DNA from: Chitinophagales bacterium
GTDB taxonomy: Bacteria; Bacteroidota; Bacteroidia; Chitinophagales; UBA10324
Assembly (NCBI GenBank): GCA_025057275.1
Contig: JANWXQ010000056.1
Span: 1-51,741, forward strand
Length of the DNA stretch: 51,741 nucleotides
Reading direction: 5' to 3'
Shown: positions 16,038 through 24,865 of the stretch, in pieces
How the letters are laid out: every line of letters starts with the position of its first letter
Position numbering within the stretch: position 1 is the first letter of the stretch
The notes under the pieces: generated by a model
Databases searched by the model: none
What the model was told of the DNA's origin: nothing
What the model saw: the letters and a program-made list of their open reading frames with translations, nothing else
Program-made: the position numbers and the translations under genes

Positions 16038-16790
16038 ATGCATGTTGAAGGTAAGGCGCTCGCCGGCCATCTGTTTTTTGCCGAACAGATCAATGGCCGA
16101 CACGGCCGGCTTGAACCCGAGGAAGCTCATCATTGCCTTCGCGTCTTGCGGTACCGCTGCGGTGATGTCGTTCGGATTACGGACGGAAAGGGCAAACTGT
16201 ATGCAGCACAGATCGATCGTGACGAGGTTCAGGATTGCCAACTGACCATTCATTCCCTCATTCGCGAAGAGGCCAGGCCGCTGCCTCGCATTCATCTTGC
16301 CGTTGCACCCACCAAAAATGCCGACCGCTTTGAATTTCTTTTGGAAAAAGCCACCGAAGCGGGGGTGGCTGCATTCACTCCCTTGTTGTGTCAGCGTTCG
16401 GAGCGTAAGAAAGTAGCATTGGAACGGATGCAAAGCATCCTAAAAGCAGCGGTGAAGCAGTCCGGACGGTTGTGGTTGCCGGCGCTTTATCCACTCACAC
16501 CGATTGTTTCCTTTCTCAATACCCTGGCAGATGAAGACGGTGCCCGTTTCATTGCACATTGTCACCAGGGCAATTTGCCACATTTGTTTGCGTTGTACAG
16601 GGGTGAAGCAGCCTGCACGGTGCTCATTGGTCCGGAGGGGGATTTTTCGGCAGAAGAAGTGCAAGCGGCGGCAGCCAGCGGTTTTTCCGGGGTATCGCTG
16701 GGCCCGTACCGGCTGCGCACCGAAACGGCAGGACTCGTAGCTTCGCTTGCGGTTTCACTGAAGTATGCGCTGGTTCAGGGCACTTACTGA
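16038..16790 (+). CDS. rsmE: 16S rRNA (uracil-1498-N3)-methyltransferase
   Basis: A 250-aa SPOUT-class (alpha/beta knot) methyltransferase that modifies U1498 of 16S rRNA. The signature motifs are present: HLFFAEQI near the N-terminus, LEKATEAGVAAFTPL, VLIGPEGDFSAEE, and the SAM-binding knot LGPYRLRTETAGL near the C-terminus. ATG 16038 lies 24 nt after the pckA stop; longer in-frame starts overlap pckA out of frame. The N-terminus is about 10 residues longer than in most members. Its end overlaps the next start by 26 nt. Confidence 0.92.
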   Translation: MHVEGKALAGHLFFAEQINGRHGRLEPEEAHHCLRVLRYRCGDVVRITDGKGKLYAAQIDRDEVQDCQLTIHSLIREEARPLPRIHLAVAPTKNADRFEFLLEKATEAGVAAFTPLLCQRSERKKVALERMQSILKAAVKQSGRLWLPALYPLTPIVSFLNTLADEDGARFIAHCHQGNLPHLFALYRGEAACTVLIGPEGDFSAEEVQAAAASGFSGVSLGPYRLRTETAGLVASLAVSLKYALVQGTY

Positions 16791-17445
16791 GTTGCTGCAG
16801 CTCTTGGTGTTGGTGCTGGCGGTTCATTCTTTGGCTGCAGCCGCTCCGCCGTCACTGCGCCTGGCCCTGCTCAAATACCGCGGTGGCGGCGACTGGTATA
16901 ATGACGTTAATTCATTAAAAAATCTGGCATTGTTCTGCAACCGGGAGCTGGGGACGAATCTGCATACCGAGCATGCCATTGTGGAGCCTGATGCTCCCGA
17001 GTTGTTTAATTATCCTTTTGTCTATATGACCGGACACGGCAATTTTACCTTATCACCTGAGGAAGCCCGCAATTTGAGAACGTATCTTACCGGAGGCGGC
17101 TTTCTGTTTGTCAACGATGACTATGGACTGGACCCATATGTACGGCCGGCGCTGAAGATGATTTTTCCGGAACTGGATCTGGTGGAAATTCCGTTCAGCC
17201 ATTCCATTTACCGCAATCCCTATCCTTTTCCGCAGGGCTTACCCAAAATTCACGAGCACGATCAGCAAAGCCCGAGAGGATATGGATTATTTTACGAGGG
17301 ACGTATGGTGGTTTTTTATAATCATGAAACCGATCTGGGCGATGGCTGGGATGATGTGCACAACGATCCCCCCGAGGTTCGCCTCAAGGCCCTGCAGATG
17401 GGCGCCAACATCATCCGCTACGTGTTTTGCGGAGATACGCTATGA
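16765..17445 (+). CDS. DUF4159 family exported protein
   Basis: A 226-aa protein with a hydrophobic signal segment (about residues 8-26) and the DUF4159 body: RLALLKYRGGGDWYNDVNSL, NYPFVYMTGHGNFTLSPEE, LRTYLTGGGFLFVNDDYG and FSHSIYRNPYPFPQGLPKI. Its fold resembles class-I glutamine-amidotransferase-like domains as I recall, but I see no clear catalytic triad, so no reaction is proposed. It is probably periplasmic. It overlaps rsmE by 26 nt, so translation is coupled. Its stop overlaps the convergent pyrD stop by 6 nt. Confidence 0.88.
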   Translation: MRWFRALTELLQLLVLVLAVHSLAAAAPPSLRLALLKYRGGGDWYNDVNSLKNLALFCNRELGTNLHTEHAIVEPDAPELFNYPFVYMTGHGNFTLSPEEARNLRTYLTGGGFLFVNDDYGLDPYVRPALKMIFPELDLVEIPFSHSIYRNPYPFPQGLPKIHEHDQQSPRGYGLFYEGRMVVFYNHETDLGDGWDDVHNDPPEVRLKALQMGANIIRYVFCGDTL

Positions 17446-18501
17446 TGCCGGATCGCGTGCCAGAGCCTTCACCAGCTTCCGTACCAGGCCGGGTCCTTCA
17501 TACACCAGTGCGGTATAGAGCTGAATCAGATCGGCTCCCGCCTGCAGTTTTTCCCTGACGTCTTCGGGAGTAAAGATGCCTCCGCTGGCCATCAAGGTCA
17601 GACGGTTGCCGCATCGTTGCCTGATGATCCGGATCAGCTCGGTGGAGCGCCCTGCCAACGGCTTGCCGCTGATGCCCCCTGAACCCATTCGTTCCAGCAC
17701 CGGTGCTGAAGTCCGTAATCCATGGCGGTTGACGGTAGTGTTGGCTGCGATAAGGCCTGAAAGGCGGTGGCTCAGCGCGCAATCCACGACGTCGGCAACT
17801 TCCGATGAGCTCAGATCGGGTGCAATTTTCAAAAACAGGGGCACAGGCTTTGGGAGTTTTTCGTTGACCTGCTGTAAATGACCAAGCAACCCGTCGAGCC
17901 AGGAGCGCTGCTGCAGTTCGCGCAGCCCCTCGGTATTGGGAGAACTGACGTTGATCACTATGTAGTCTGCCCACTGATGCAGCCGATCAAAACAAAAGAG
18001 GTAGTCTTCAACAGCCTCATCCAGTGGAGTGGAACGGTTCTTTCCGATGTTCACGCCCACAACGGTTTGCCACTTATATCGGACTTTCCATTCCTGAAAT
18101 TCCTTTAACCTTGCTGCCACCACATCGGCGCCCTGATTGTTAAATCCCATTCGGTTCAGCAGGGCCCGGTCGGCCGGCAACCGGAACAGTCGAGGTGCCT
18201 CATTGCCGGGTTGGGGCAGCGGCGTAACGGTGCCTATCTCCACGAAACCAAAGCCCAGCGAAGCAAGGGCCTGCAGGTAGCGGCCATCTTTATCCAGGCC
18301 CGCGGCCAGTCCGATGCGGTTGGGAAACACCAGCCCGCATCGTTCCAGCTGGAGCTGGGGAGATCGAACGCGGCATAAGCCATGGATCAGTGGCCGCATG
18401 CCGGGAATGCGCAGCAGCAGTTGCCAAGAAGAAAGGGTCAGTGCATGAGCTGTTTCGGGAGGCAGCACAAACAGCAATGGTCGCAGCAACCGGTACACCA
18501 T
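17440..18501 (-). CDS. pyrD: Dihydroorotate dehydrogenase (quinone), class 2
   Basis: A 353-aa membrane-associated flavoenzyme that oxidises dihydroorotate to orotate in pyrimidine synthesis, passing electrons to quinone. The class 2 N-terminus (MVYRLLRPLLFVLPPETAHA) forms the quinone tunnel; I use this Met at 18501, since the longer frame would include the promoter. FMN and substrate motifs are GFVEIGTVTPLPQPGNEAPR, NVSSPNTEG with the catalytic serine region, and LIAANTT. It diverges from rarA across 55 nt and converges with the DUF4159 gene. Confidence 0.96.
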   Translation of the reverse strand: MVYRLLRPLLFVLPPETAHALTLSSWQLLLRIPGMRPLIHGLCRVRSPQLQLERCGLVFPNRIGLAAGLDKDGRYLQALASLGFGFVEIGTVTPLPQPGNEAPRLFRLPADRALLNRMGFNNQGADVVAARLKEFQEWKVRYKWQTVVGVNIGKNRSTPLDEAVEDYLFCFDRLHQWADYIVINVSSPNTEGLRELQQRSWLDGLLGHLQQVNEKLPKPVPLFLKIAPDLSSSEVADVVDCALSHRLSGLIAANTTVNRHGLRTSAPVLERMGSGGISGKPLAGRSTELIRIIRQRCGNRLTLMASGGIFTPEDVREKLQAGADLIQLYTALVYEGPGLVRKLVKALARDPAS

Positions 18502-18510
18502 GCGTGCGGG

Positions 18511-18518
18511 CAAAAGTA
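18511..18518 (-). promoter_or_regulatory. -7 element (TACTTTTG) for pyrD
   Basis: An exact TAnnTTTG on the minus strand ending 9 nt before the pyrD ATG, so the leader would be a few bases at most. Confidence 0.6.
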
Positions 18519-18556
18519 GGCGGCAAGGCGAAAAAGTATTAAGTTGAGTACCTGTT

Positions 18557-19828
18557 ATGCACAGCCACAATCGGAAGCCGCTTGCCGAACGCATGCGGCC
18601 CCAGCGTCTGGAGGATTTTGTCGGCCAAAGTCACCTGATCGGACCCGATCAGGTGCTGCGTCGTATGACGGAAAACGGTCAACTGTTTTCCCTCATTTTG
18701 TGGGGACCACCCGGTAGTGGCAAGACGTCGCTGGCCCGCATTCTGGCTGTGGAAGGCAAACGCCCCTTGCTGTCGCTCAGCGCGGTCCACTCCGGAGTAC
18801 GTGAAGTGCGGCAGGCCATAGAGCAGTCGAAGCGACTGGGTCAGGCCGTGTTGTTCCTGGATGAACTGCATCGGTTCAGCAAAAGTCAGCAGGATGCGCT
18901 GCTGCCTGCCGTAGAACGGGGCGATGTGATTCTGATTGGGGCTACCACGGAGAATCCTTCGCTGGAGATCATTTCCCCGTTACTGTCGCGCTGTCAGGTC
19001 TATGCCTTGCATCCGCTGGAGTCGGACGATCTGCTGCTGCTGCTTCACCGGGCGCTGGAGCGTGATGAGTGGCTGCGCAGCCGGCAGGTTACTGTCGTGC
19101 AAAGCGATGCCTTGCTGCGCCTCAGCGGAGGCGATGCCCGCCGCATGTTTAACCTGGTGGAACAGGCCGTGAATACTACTCCCTCAGGGCCGGTGCGGCT
19201 GACGGACGATCTGGTGATGCGGGTAGCTCAACGGCGAATCGCATTGCACGATAAAGACGGGGAGCAACACTACCAGCTTATTTCTGCATTCATCAAATCG
19301 GTGCGGGGCAGCGATCCCAATGCAGCCGTCTATTGGTTAGCACGCCTCATTGCCGGCGGTGAAGACCCGCTGTTCATCTGCCGCAGGATGATTGTTCTGG
19401 CGGCAGAAGATGTTGGCCTGGCTAATCCCGCTGCTTTGCCCGCAGCGACGGCCTGTTATCAGGCCGTGGAGCGGATAGGCATGCCGGAAGGCCGGATCGT
19501 TATGGCTGAAATGGCCGTTTATCTGGCCTGTTCGGCAAAGAGTAATTCCTGTTACAAAGCCATTCAGGATGCGCTTGCCGAGGTGGACCTTTCAGGGGCT
19601 TTGCCAGTTCCATTGCATTTGCGAAATGCGCCCACACCGCTGATGAAGGAGTGGGGATATGGCAGCAATTACCAATACGATCACGACGTGCCCGGGCATT
19701 TTGCCGGACAGGAGTTTCTGCCGCCGGAACTTCACGGTCGTCGTTTTTATGATCCGGCTTCTAATGAACGGGAGCAGCGCCTGCGCCAGTTTCTTCGCGA
19801 GCGATGGGGGGAGATCTATGGGTACTGA
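18557..19828 (+). CDS. rarA: Replication-associated recombination protein A (MgsA/RarA)
   Basis: A 423-aa AAA+ ATPase related to clamp loaders and eukaryotic WRNIP1, acting at stalled replication forks. N-terminus PLAERMRPQRLEDFVGQSHL, Walker A GPPGSGKTS (about residues 49-57), Walker B LFLDELHRFSKSQQD (the usual DEIH is DELH here), sensor 1 ATTENPS, and the C-terminal tetramerisation region with AAEDVGLANP and AVYLACSAKSNS. Full length. The hydrolase gene follows within 30 nt. Confidence 0.95.
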   Translation: MHSHNRKPLAERMRPQRLEDFVGQSHLIGPDQVLRRMTENGQLFSLILWGPPGSGKTSLARILAVEGKRPLLSLSAVHSGVREVRQAIEQSKRLGQAVLFLDELHRFSKSQQDALLPAVERGDVILIGATTENPSLEIISPLLSRCQVYALHPLESDDLLLLLHRALERDEWLRSRQVTVVQSDALLRLSGGDARRMFNLVEQAVNTTPSGPVRLTDDLVMRVAQRRIALHDKDGEQHYQLISAFIKSVRGSDPNAAVYWLARLIAGGEDPLFICRRMIVLAAEDVGLANPAALPAATACYQAVERIGMPEGRIVMAEMAVYLACSAKSNSCYKAIQDALAEVDLSGALPVPLHLRNAPTPLMKEWGYGSNYQYDHDVPGHFAGQEFLPPELHGRRFYDPASNEREQRLRQFLRERWGEIYGY

Positions 19829-19845
19829 GCGGAAAGGCAGGCCCT

Positions 19846-19853
19846 TACCTTTG
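19846..19853 (+). promoter_or_regulatory. -7 element (TACCTTTG) abutting the hydrolase ATG
   Basis: An exact TAnnTTTG whose last base is 4 nt before the ATG at 19858. A start site about 5-7 nt downstream of the box would give a leaderless mRNA. Confidence 0.65.
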
Positions 19854-19857
19854 CATC

Positions 19858-20544
19858 ATGGCTTTGCAAATCACGTACTTCGGTCATTCCTGTTTTGGTG
19901 TGGTTGCCGGCGGCAGGCGCCTGTTGTTTGATCCGTTTGTTTCGGGCAATCCCAAAGCGGCACACCTGCGGGCCGAGGACCTGCAGGCAGATTATGTGCT
20001 GATTTCCCATGCACATGGCGATCATCTGGCCGATGCCCTCCAGGTGCTTCAGCGCACCGGAGCCAAACTCATCTCCAACTTTGAAATAGCCTCGTATTAC
20101 GAGGCCAAGGGAATTTCCGGGGTGGAAAAACTCAACTTTGGCGGGCGCATAGCCACGTCATTTGGCCACGTGCGTATGCTGCATGCCCAGCATTCCAGCC
20201 AGTTTCCTGATGGCACCTATGGAGGCAATCCCGGGGCCTTTCTGGTGGAAAGCTCTGACGGCAACTTTTACTTTGCCGGAGATACGGCGTTAACGCTTGA
20301 CCTGCAGCTCATTCCCCGTTATGCCACTGTCAAACTGGCCTTTCTGCCCATAGGAGGTTACTTTACGATGGATTACAACGATGCTGCCATAGCGGCAGAG
20401 TTTCTGCAAAGCGAAATCGTTATTGGCATGCATTACGATTCGTTTCCACCGATTACCATTGATCACGATGCTGCGCAAAAAGCCTTTGCCGACAGCCAGG
20501 CCAAGCTCATCCTGATGCCGGTAGGAGGCACCCTTACCGTATAG
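19858..20544 (+). CDS. UPF0173 metal-dependent hydrolase (metallo-beta-lactamase fold)
   Basis: A 228-aa protein: MALQITYFGHSCFGV at the N-terminus and the metal-binding LISHAHGDHLADA (HxHxDH) near residues 55-67. Later ligands are in MLHAQHSSQF, FAGDTALT and IGMHYDSFPP. This is the UPF0173/YtkL family, hydrolases without an established substrate. ATG 19858 gives the standard N-terminus; the longer frame overlaps rarA. kdsA follows 11 nt later, so the two share a transcript. Confidence 0.92.
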   Translation: MALQITYFGHSCFGVVAGGRRLLFDPFVSGNPKAAHLRAEDLQADYVLISHAHGDHLADALQVLQRTGAKLISNFEIASYYEAKGISGVEKLNFGGRIATSFGHVRMLHAQHSSQFPDGTYGGNPGAFLVESSDGNFYFAGDTALTLDLQLIPRYATVKLAFLPIGGYFTMDYNDAAIAAEFLQSEIVIGMHYDSFPPITIDHDAAQKAFADSQAKLILMPVGGTLTV

Positions 20545-20555
20545 GCTATCGAAGC

Positions 20556-21407
20556 ATGGTGCCAGCCGACATCCCCAAGCTTCGACACTACAGGCGACCT
20601 TCGTTTTTGCTTATAGCCGGTCCCTGTGTGGTGGAAGAAGGCCATGTGCTACAAACCGTAGCGGAAGCGGTGGGAGAAGCCTGTGAAGCGTTACAGATTC
20701 CCTGGGTATTCAAAGCCTCCTACCGGAAAGCCAATCGTACACGCGGCGATTCTTTTACTGGGATCGGCGATGAAGCGGCTTTGGAGCAATTGGCTCAGAT
20801 TGGCAGCAGGTACGACATACCGGTGCTGACCGATATTCATGAAGCGGCAGAAGCAGCAATGGCGGCAGCGTTTGTTGACGTATTACAGATTCCTGCATTT
20901 TTGTGCCGTCAGACCGAATTGTTGCAGGCTGCCGGACGCACGGGAAAATGGGTAAATATCAAGAAAGGGCAATTCCTGGCTGCCGATCAGATGGCCTTTG
21001 CCGCGCAGAAGGTGGAAGCCACAGGAAATCACCGGATCATGCTTACGGAGCGGGGCACCATGTTCGGCTACGGCGATCTGGTGGTCGATTTCCGCTCGGT
21101 TCCTATCATGCAGCAGGCCGGCTATCCGGTCATTGTTGACTGCACCCATTCGGTACAGCAGCCCAACCAGACGGCAGGAGTAACAGGCGGTATGCCCCGC
21201 ATGATTGAACCTTTGGCCCGGGCAGCTCTTGCTGTGGGCGCTGATGGCCTTTTCCTCGAGACGCATCCGGAACCCGCGCATGCCCGTTCCGACGGCGCCA
21301 ACATGCTGCCGCTGCGCGAACTCAAGCCCTTGTTGCAACGGCTGCGCAGCCTGTACGATAAGGTCTGCGAACTGTATCCGCAAACCGGTCAACGGTTCAG
21401 CGGCTGA
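20556..21407 (+). CDS. kdsA: 3-deoxy-8-phosphooctulonate synthase
   Basis: A 283-aa TIM-barrel enzyme condensing PEP with arabinose 5-phosphate to Kdo-8-phosphate, the precursor of the Kdo sugar in LPS. Motifs: FLLIAGPCVVEEG, VFKASYRKANRTRGDSFTG, VLTDIHE, VDVLQIPAFLCRQTELLQAA, KKGQFLAADQM and LVVDFRSVPIM. A KdsA-type N-terminus and a full-length C-terminus are present. Its 3' end overlaps the convergent OmpA-family gene by 11 nt. It supports an LPS-bearing outer membrane, consistent with the GT9 gene near 3 kb. Confidence 0.95.
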   Translation: MVPADIPKLRHYRRPSFLLIAGPCVVEEGHVLQTVAEAVGEACEALQIPWVFKASYRKANRTRGDSFTGIGDEAALEQLAQIGSRYDIPVLTDIHEAAEAAMAAAFVDVLQIPAFLCRQTELLQAAGRTGKWVNIKKGQFLAADQMAFAAQKVEATGNHRIMLTERGTMFGYGDLVVDFRSVPIMQQAGYPVIVDCTHSVQQPNQTAGVTGGMPRMIEPLARAALAVGADGLFLETHPEPAHARSDGANMLPLRELKPLLQRLRSLYDKVCELYPQTGQRFSG

Positions 21408-23319
21408 GTACCGTGATTTCTGTGCGACGGTTCAAAGCCCGTCCTGCTTCCGTGTCGTTGGTGGCAATCGGCTGTTGTTCACCAAACCCACGAAAGCTGA
21501 GGCGGCTTTTTTCAATGCCTCCGGCCAGCAGATACTCATACACCGCTTTAGCCCTGTTCTCTGACAGGCGCTGATTGTGCTCATGACTGCCCTGATTGTC
21601 GGTGTGGCCGTCAATGCGAATGCGCAACGTGCTGTTTTGTTGCAGCAGGCTTAGCAGGCGCTGCAATTCTACTTCTGACTCCTTTTTCAGGGCATAGGAG
21701 TCATGGTCAAAAAAGATATTATACAAGGGAATGCTTTGTCCGGGGGTAAGTGGCTTGAGGCGAACCGGAAGCGTATCGGGCCTGACCGTGGCCTGTCGGC
21801 TCAACGAAAAATGACGGGAATAAAACAAATAACCATCGGCGAAGGCATGAAGGGCATAATCGGTGCCGGCGGGAAGGGAAATCAGGTAGCGGCCATCCCA
21901 AGTATCGGAGCGGGAAGAGGCAGCCAGGGCTCCGCTACGCAAGTCGTAAAGCTGGATGCGGGCATGCAACGGGCGGCCACTGGCCTCGTCCACTACCGTT
22001 CCGGTCAGGTAAGCCGTTGGGGTAGGTCGTGCTTCGTCATATAGTTCAAAAACATATAGGTTAAAATCGTTTCGATCGCTGAAACGTCCTGAAGCAAAGT
22101 AGGCCAGCTTTCCGCTCAGTGCGACAAACAGGCTGTTTTCATCGTTTTTGCTGTTGATGGGATATCCCAGATTTTGCGGACGGCCCCAGCTGCCATCGGC
22201 ATGGCGCCGGCTAACAAACAAGTCGTCGCCACCCATTCCGGGATGACCATTGGAAGCAAAGTAAAGGGTTTGCCCATCGGGGTGGATATAAGGCGATTTT
22301 TCATCAAACGGTGTATTGATGGAATCGCCCGCATTTTCCGGGGCCGACCAGTTGCCGGCTTCGTCGCGCCGGCTGATCCAGATGTCGCTTCCGCCTTTTC
22401 CGCCACTACGGTTGCTGACAAAATAAAGGGTGCGGCCATCGGCGGCAATGGAAGGCTGGGTTTCCCAGGCCGGCGTACAGACGGGCGGCCCCAGGTTTTG
22501 GGGTGCGCTCCAGCGGTCTGCATCCCGCTCTGCATAATAGATGTCGCAACTGCCAAAGCCTCCGGGCTGATCGCATCGCACAAAATACATGGCTTTTCCA
22601 TCGGCGGTCAGCGTCTGGCCTCCTTCATTTCGGGGAGTGTTCAACGAAACGATAGGTTCAGCAGCACGCCACTGACCGTTGATTTTATGAGACAGGTAAA
22701 AATCCTCCTGTGCCGCTGCTCCCTTACCTAAACGCCGGGTAAAGACCAAAGTTTGTTCATCGCCGGAAAGCGAAGGCAGGTATTCTGGCCAGTCGGAGTT
22801 GACAGCCGAAGGGAGCGGTTTGGGGGCAAACGGAACCGGATGCTGCCTGGCTTCCCGGGCAAAAGCCGCATTGATGCGCATGCGTTCGGCCTCCAGCCTT
22901 CGCTCCCGCGAAGTGGAAGTAAAATCCAGGAAGCGATTGCAGGCTTCCAGGCAACGTTCCAGGGAATCCAGCTCCCAGTAGGCCTGGGCCAGAAAAAACC
23001 ATGCTTTGGATGCGTAACGGGCATCCAGCGAGATAACCTGAAGCAAGGAGGTAATGCTTTCGGCATAGGCCCCTTGCAGCAATTGCAGCTCGCCCAGCAG
23101 CAGGGGAGGATCGATAAAGTCGGGTCGCTTTCGGCTAAGTTCCTTCAATGCCTCCACGGCCTGAGCATATTGCTGGCGCGCAATCAGGTCATTGGCTTGC
23201 TGCCATTCCTTAAGGGCGGACTTTCCGGCGGTCTTGACGGTCGTGTAGGATTGCGACCAGGCTGGCGCAGTCGCAATTGCGCACAGCGTGAGCCAGAGAA
23301 TCAGTCGTTCAGGGAACAT
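21397..23319 (-). CDS. Outer-membrane OmpA-family protein with TPR, PD40 propeller and CRD (PorE-like)
   Basis: A 640-aa protein with a signal peptide (about 1-22), TPR helices (about 33-135), a beta-propeller of PD40/WD40-like repeats (about 175-420; repeated YFVSNRSGGKGGSDIW-type units), a carboxypeptidase-regulatory-like domain (about 435-525) and an OmpA_C peptidoglycan-binding domain (about 535-640; INGHTD-like IRIDGHTDNQGSHEHNQRLS). This order is that of PorE (PG1058), proposed to anchor the T9SS to peptidoglycan, but many Bacteroidota carry several such proteins. Unlike PorE I see no lipobox cysteine after the signal peptide. It overlaps the queE stop by 11 nt and is the last gene of the rpoC-folD-queE run. 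Confidence 0.88.
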   Translation of the reverse strand: MFPERLILWLTLCAIATAPAWSQSYTTVKTAGKSALKEWQQANDLIARQQYAQAVEALKELSRKRPDFIDPPLLLGELQLLQGAYAESITSLLQVISLDARYASKAWFFLAQAYWELDSLERCLEACNRFLDFTSTSRERRLEAERMRINAAFAREARQHPVPFAPKPLPSAVNSDWPEYLPSLSGDEQTLVFTRRLGKGAAAQEDFYLSHKINGQWRAAEPIVSLNTPRNEGGQTLTADGKAMYFVRCDQPGGFGSCDIYYAERDADRWSAPQNLGPPVCTPAWETQPSIAADGRTLYFVSNRSGGKGGSDIWISRRDEAGNWSAPENAGDSINTPFDEKSPYIHPDGQTLYFASNGHPGMGGDDLFVSRRHADGSWGRPQNLGYPINSKNDENSLFVALSGKLAYFASGRFSDRNDFNLYVFELYDEARPTPTAYLTGTVVDEASGRPLHARIQLYDLRSGALAASSRSDTWDGRYLISLPAGTDYALHAFADGYLFYSRHFSLSRQATVRPDTLPVRLKPLTPGQSIPLYNIFFDHDSYALKKESEVELQRLLSLLQQNSTLRIRIDGHTDNQGSHEHNQRLSENRAKAVYEYLLAGGIEKSRLSFRGFGEQQPIATNDTEAGRALNRRTEITVLSR

Positions 23320-23956
23320 GCAGGTACTTATGCAACTGAACAGAAATTTCCCACTGCGGCTTTTGCCTGATGTAGGATAATATCAGCGGAATGATTTGGT
23401 TCCGACGCGACCATTCGGGTTGCAGGTAGCGTTTGCACTGGGGTGTGACGTATGCCGCGTAGCGTTCGGCCCATTGCAGATCGGTGGGATGATAAATCAC
23501 TACCTTCAATTCGTTGGCTAGGGGCAAATTTTGTTCCAGGGGGGGCTTGAACTTTTTTGGTGAAATACAAATCCAATCCCAACTTCCTGAAATCGGCGCC
23601 GTGGCAGCCGTTTCCAAGTGTGCTTTCTTGCCTGAGTCGTGAATGCAGTCGGTCAGAGGCAAAAGGTCATAAAGAGTGGGCTCCCCACCGGTCACCACGC
23701 AGATGGGAGCGGTTTGCCGGCGGATGGATTCGCCGATTGCCTCCAGCGACAAAACGGGATGCAGCGTGGCATCCCAGCTGTCTTTCACATCGCACCAAAC
23801 GCAGCCTACATCGCAGCCGGCCAGCCGGATGAACACTGCAGGCTGGCCCTGATAAAACCCTTCTCCCTGAATGGAAGGAAACAGTTCCATAACGGGATAA
23901 GCGAGCTGCAACCGGCTGGCGGGAGCATGCTGGTCATTGCGGGTAGCCGGCCACAT
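23309..23956 (-). CDS. queE: 7-carboxy-7-deazaguanine synthase
   Basis: A 215-aa radical SAM enzyme that converts 6-carboxytetrahydropterin to 7-carboxy-7-deazaguanine in queuosine synthesis. The QueE N-terminus MELFPSIQGEGFYQGQ, the iron-sulfur motif CDVGCVWC (C-x3-C-x2-C) followed by DVKDSW, and VVTGGEPTLYDL are present. The start is uncertain: ATG 23956 is used because it leaves about 20 residues before the MELF stretch, but GTG/ATG alternatives exist. It overlaps folD by 23 nt, implying translational coupling. Confidence 0.9.
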   Translation of the reverse strand: MWPATRNDQHAPASRLQLAYPVMELFPSIQGEGFYQGQPAVFIRLAGCDVGCVWCDVKDSWDATLHPVLSLEAIGESIRRQTAPICVVTGGEPTLYDLLPLTDCIHDSGKKAHLETAATAPISGSWDWICISPKKFKPPLEQNLPLANELKVVIYHPTDLQWAERYAAYVTPQCKRYLQPEWSRRNQIIPLILSYIRQKPQWEISVQLHKYLHVP

Positions 23957-24809
23957 AGAAGGTATTGAGCAGCAGGGCGGCAATGGTCATGGGGCCCACG
24001 CCTCCCGGAACGGGAGTAATGTGACTGCATATGGGAGCGACCGCATTGAAATCTACATCACCGACCAGGCGAAAGCTGCCAGGGTGGCTGCTGTCGGCAA
24101 TGCGGTTGATGCCCACGTCAATTACGGTGGCTCCGGGTTTAACCATGCTTGCTTGGATAAAATTAGGTTTTCCGATGGCTGCGATCAGCAGGTCGGCTGA
24201 GCGGCAATGGTCGGAAAGGTTTTCCGATTTGCTGTGGCACAAGGTTACGGTGCAGTTGCCCGGATAGTGGTTGCGGCTTAACAGCACGCTGAGCGGTCGG
24301 CCTACAATGTCACTTCGTCCCACGATAACGCAATGCTTTCCGGAGGTTTCAATGCGGTAATGCTCCAGCAGAAGCAGAATACCGTAAGGAGTGGCCGGCA
24401 AGGGGCAGGGCAATCCCTTCAGCATTTTTCCAGCATTAATGAAGTGAAAGCCATCCACATCTTTTTCCGGAGCAATGTGATGGGTGAGCACATCGGCCGG
24501 CAGGTGCGGCGGTAGCGGCAACTGAAGCAGGATGCCATGCACCGAAGGGTCGGCGTTGAGCCTGCTGATGGTATCAGTTAACGAAAATTCAGATACGTTT
24601 TCTTCCAGCCGGATCAGGGTGGACCGGATGCCTACGCGCTCGCAGGCCTTGATTTTGGAACGCACGTAGGTGTGGCTGGCGGCATCGTTGCCTACGAGTA
24701 TGGCCACCAGATGGGGCAGGGGCTTGTCTTGTTGCTTCAGGGTTTCCGTGACCCGGGCCAGTTTTTGCTGCAACTGCCCGGATAAGGCACGACCGTCAAG
24801 CAACTGCAT
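23934..24809 (-). CDS. folD: Bifunctional methylenetetrahydrofolate dehydrogenase/cyclohydrolase
   Basis: A 291-aa enzyme interconverting 5,10-methylene-THF and 10-formyl-THF with NADP. Motifs: YVRSKIKACERVGI (catalytic lysine region), ILLQLPLPPHL, PEKDVDGFH, VIVGRSDIVGRP (dinucleotide-binding loop) and ITPVPGGVGPMTIA. ATG 24809 gives the usual N-terminus MQLLDGRALSGQL; a longer frame reaches back into the stem-loop after rpoC. It lies 56 nt downstream of rpoC on the same strand. Confidence 0.96.
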   Translation of the reverse strand: MQLLDGRALSGQLQQKLARVTETLKQQDKPLPHLVAILVGNDAASHTYVRSKIKACERVGIRSTLIRLEENVSEFSLTDTISRLNADPSVHGILLQLPLPPHLPADVLTHHIAPEKDVDGFHFINAGKMLKGLPCPLPATPYGILLLLEHYRIETSGKHCVIVGRSDIVGRPLSVLLSRNHYPGNCTVTLCHSKSENLSDHCRSADLLIAAIGKPNFIQASMVKPGATVIDVGINRIADSSHPGSFRLVGDVDFNAVAPICSHITPVPGGVGPMTIAALLLNTFYVAGYPQ

Positions 24810-24827
24810 GGCGAAAGCGGATTGCCG

Positions 24828-24864
24828 GTTGCGGAACAAGCAGGTTGACCCTGCTTTCCGCAAC
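24828..24864 (-). other. Intercistronic stem-loop between rpoC and folD
   Basis: GTTGCGGAA (9 bp) plus AGCAGG (6 bp) pair with their complements across a 2-nt bulge and 5-nt loop. It begins one base after the rpoC stop. No T-run follows on the minus strand and the folD ATG is 19 nt away, so it is more likely an mRNA processing, stability or attenuation element than a full terminator. Confidence 0.6.
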
Positions 24865-24865
24865 G

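Noticed and set aside
23957-23983. Longer queE start further inside folD
   Set aside because: It adds residues with no family resemblance and increases the overlap with folD; 23956 is preferred but remains uncertain.
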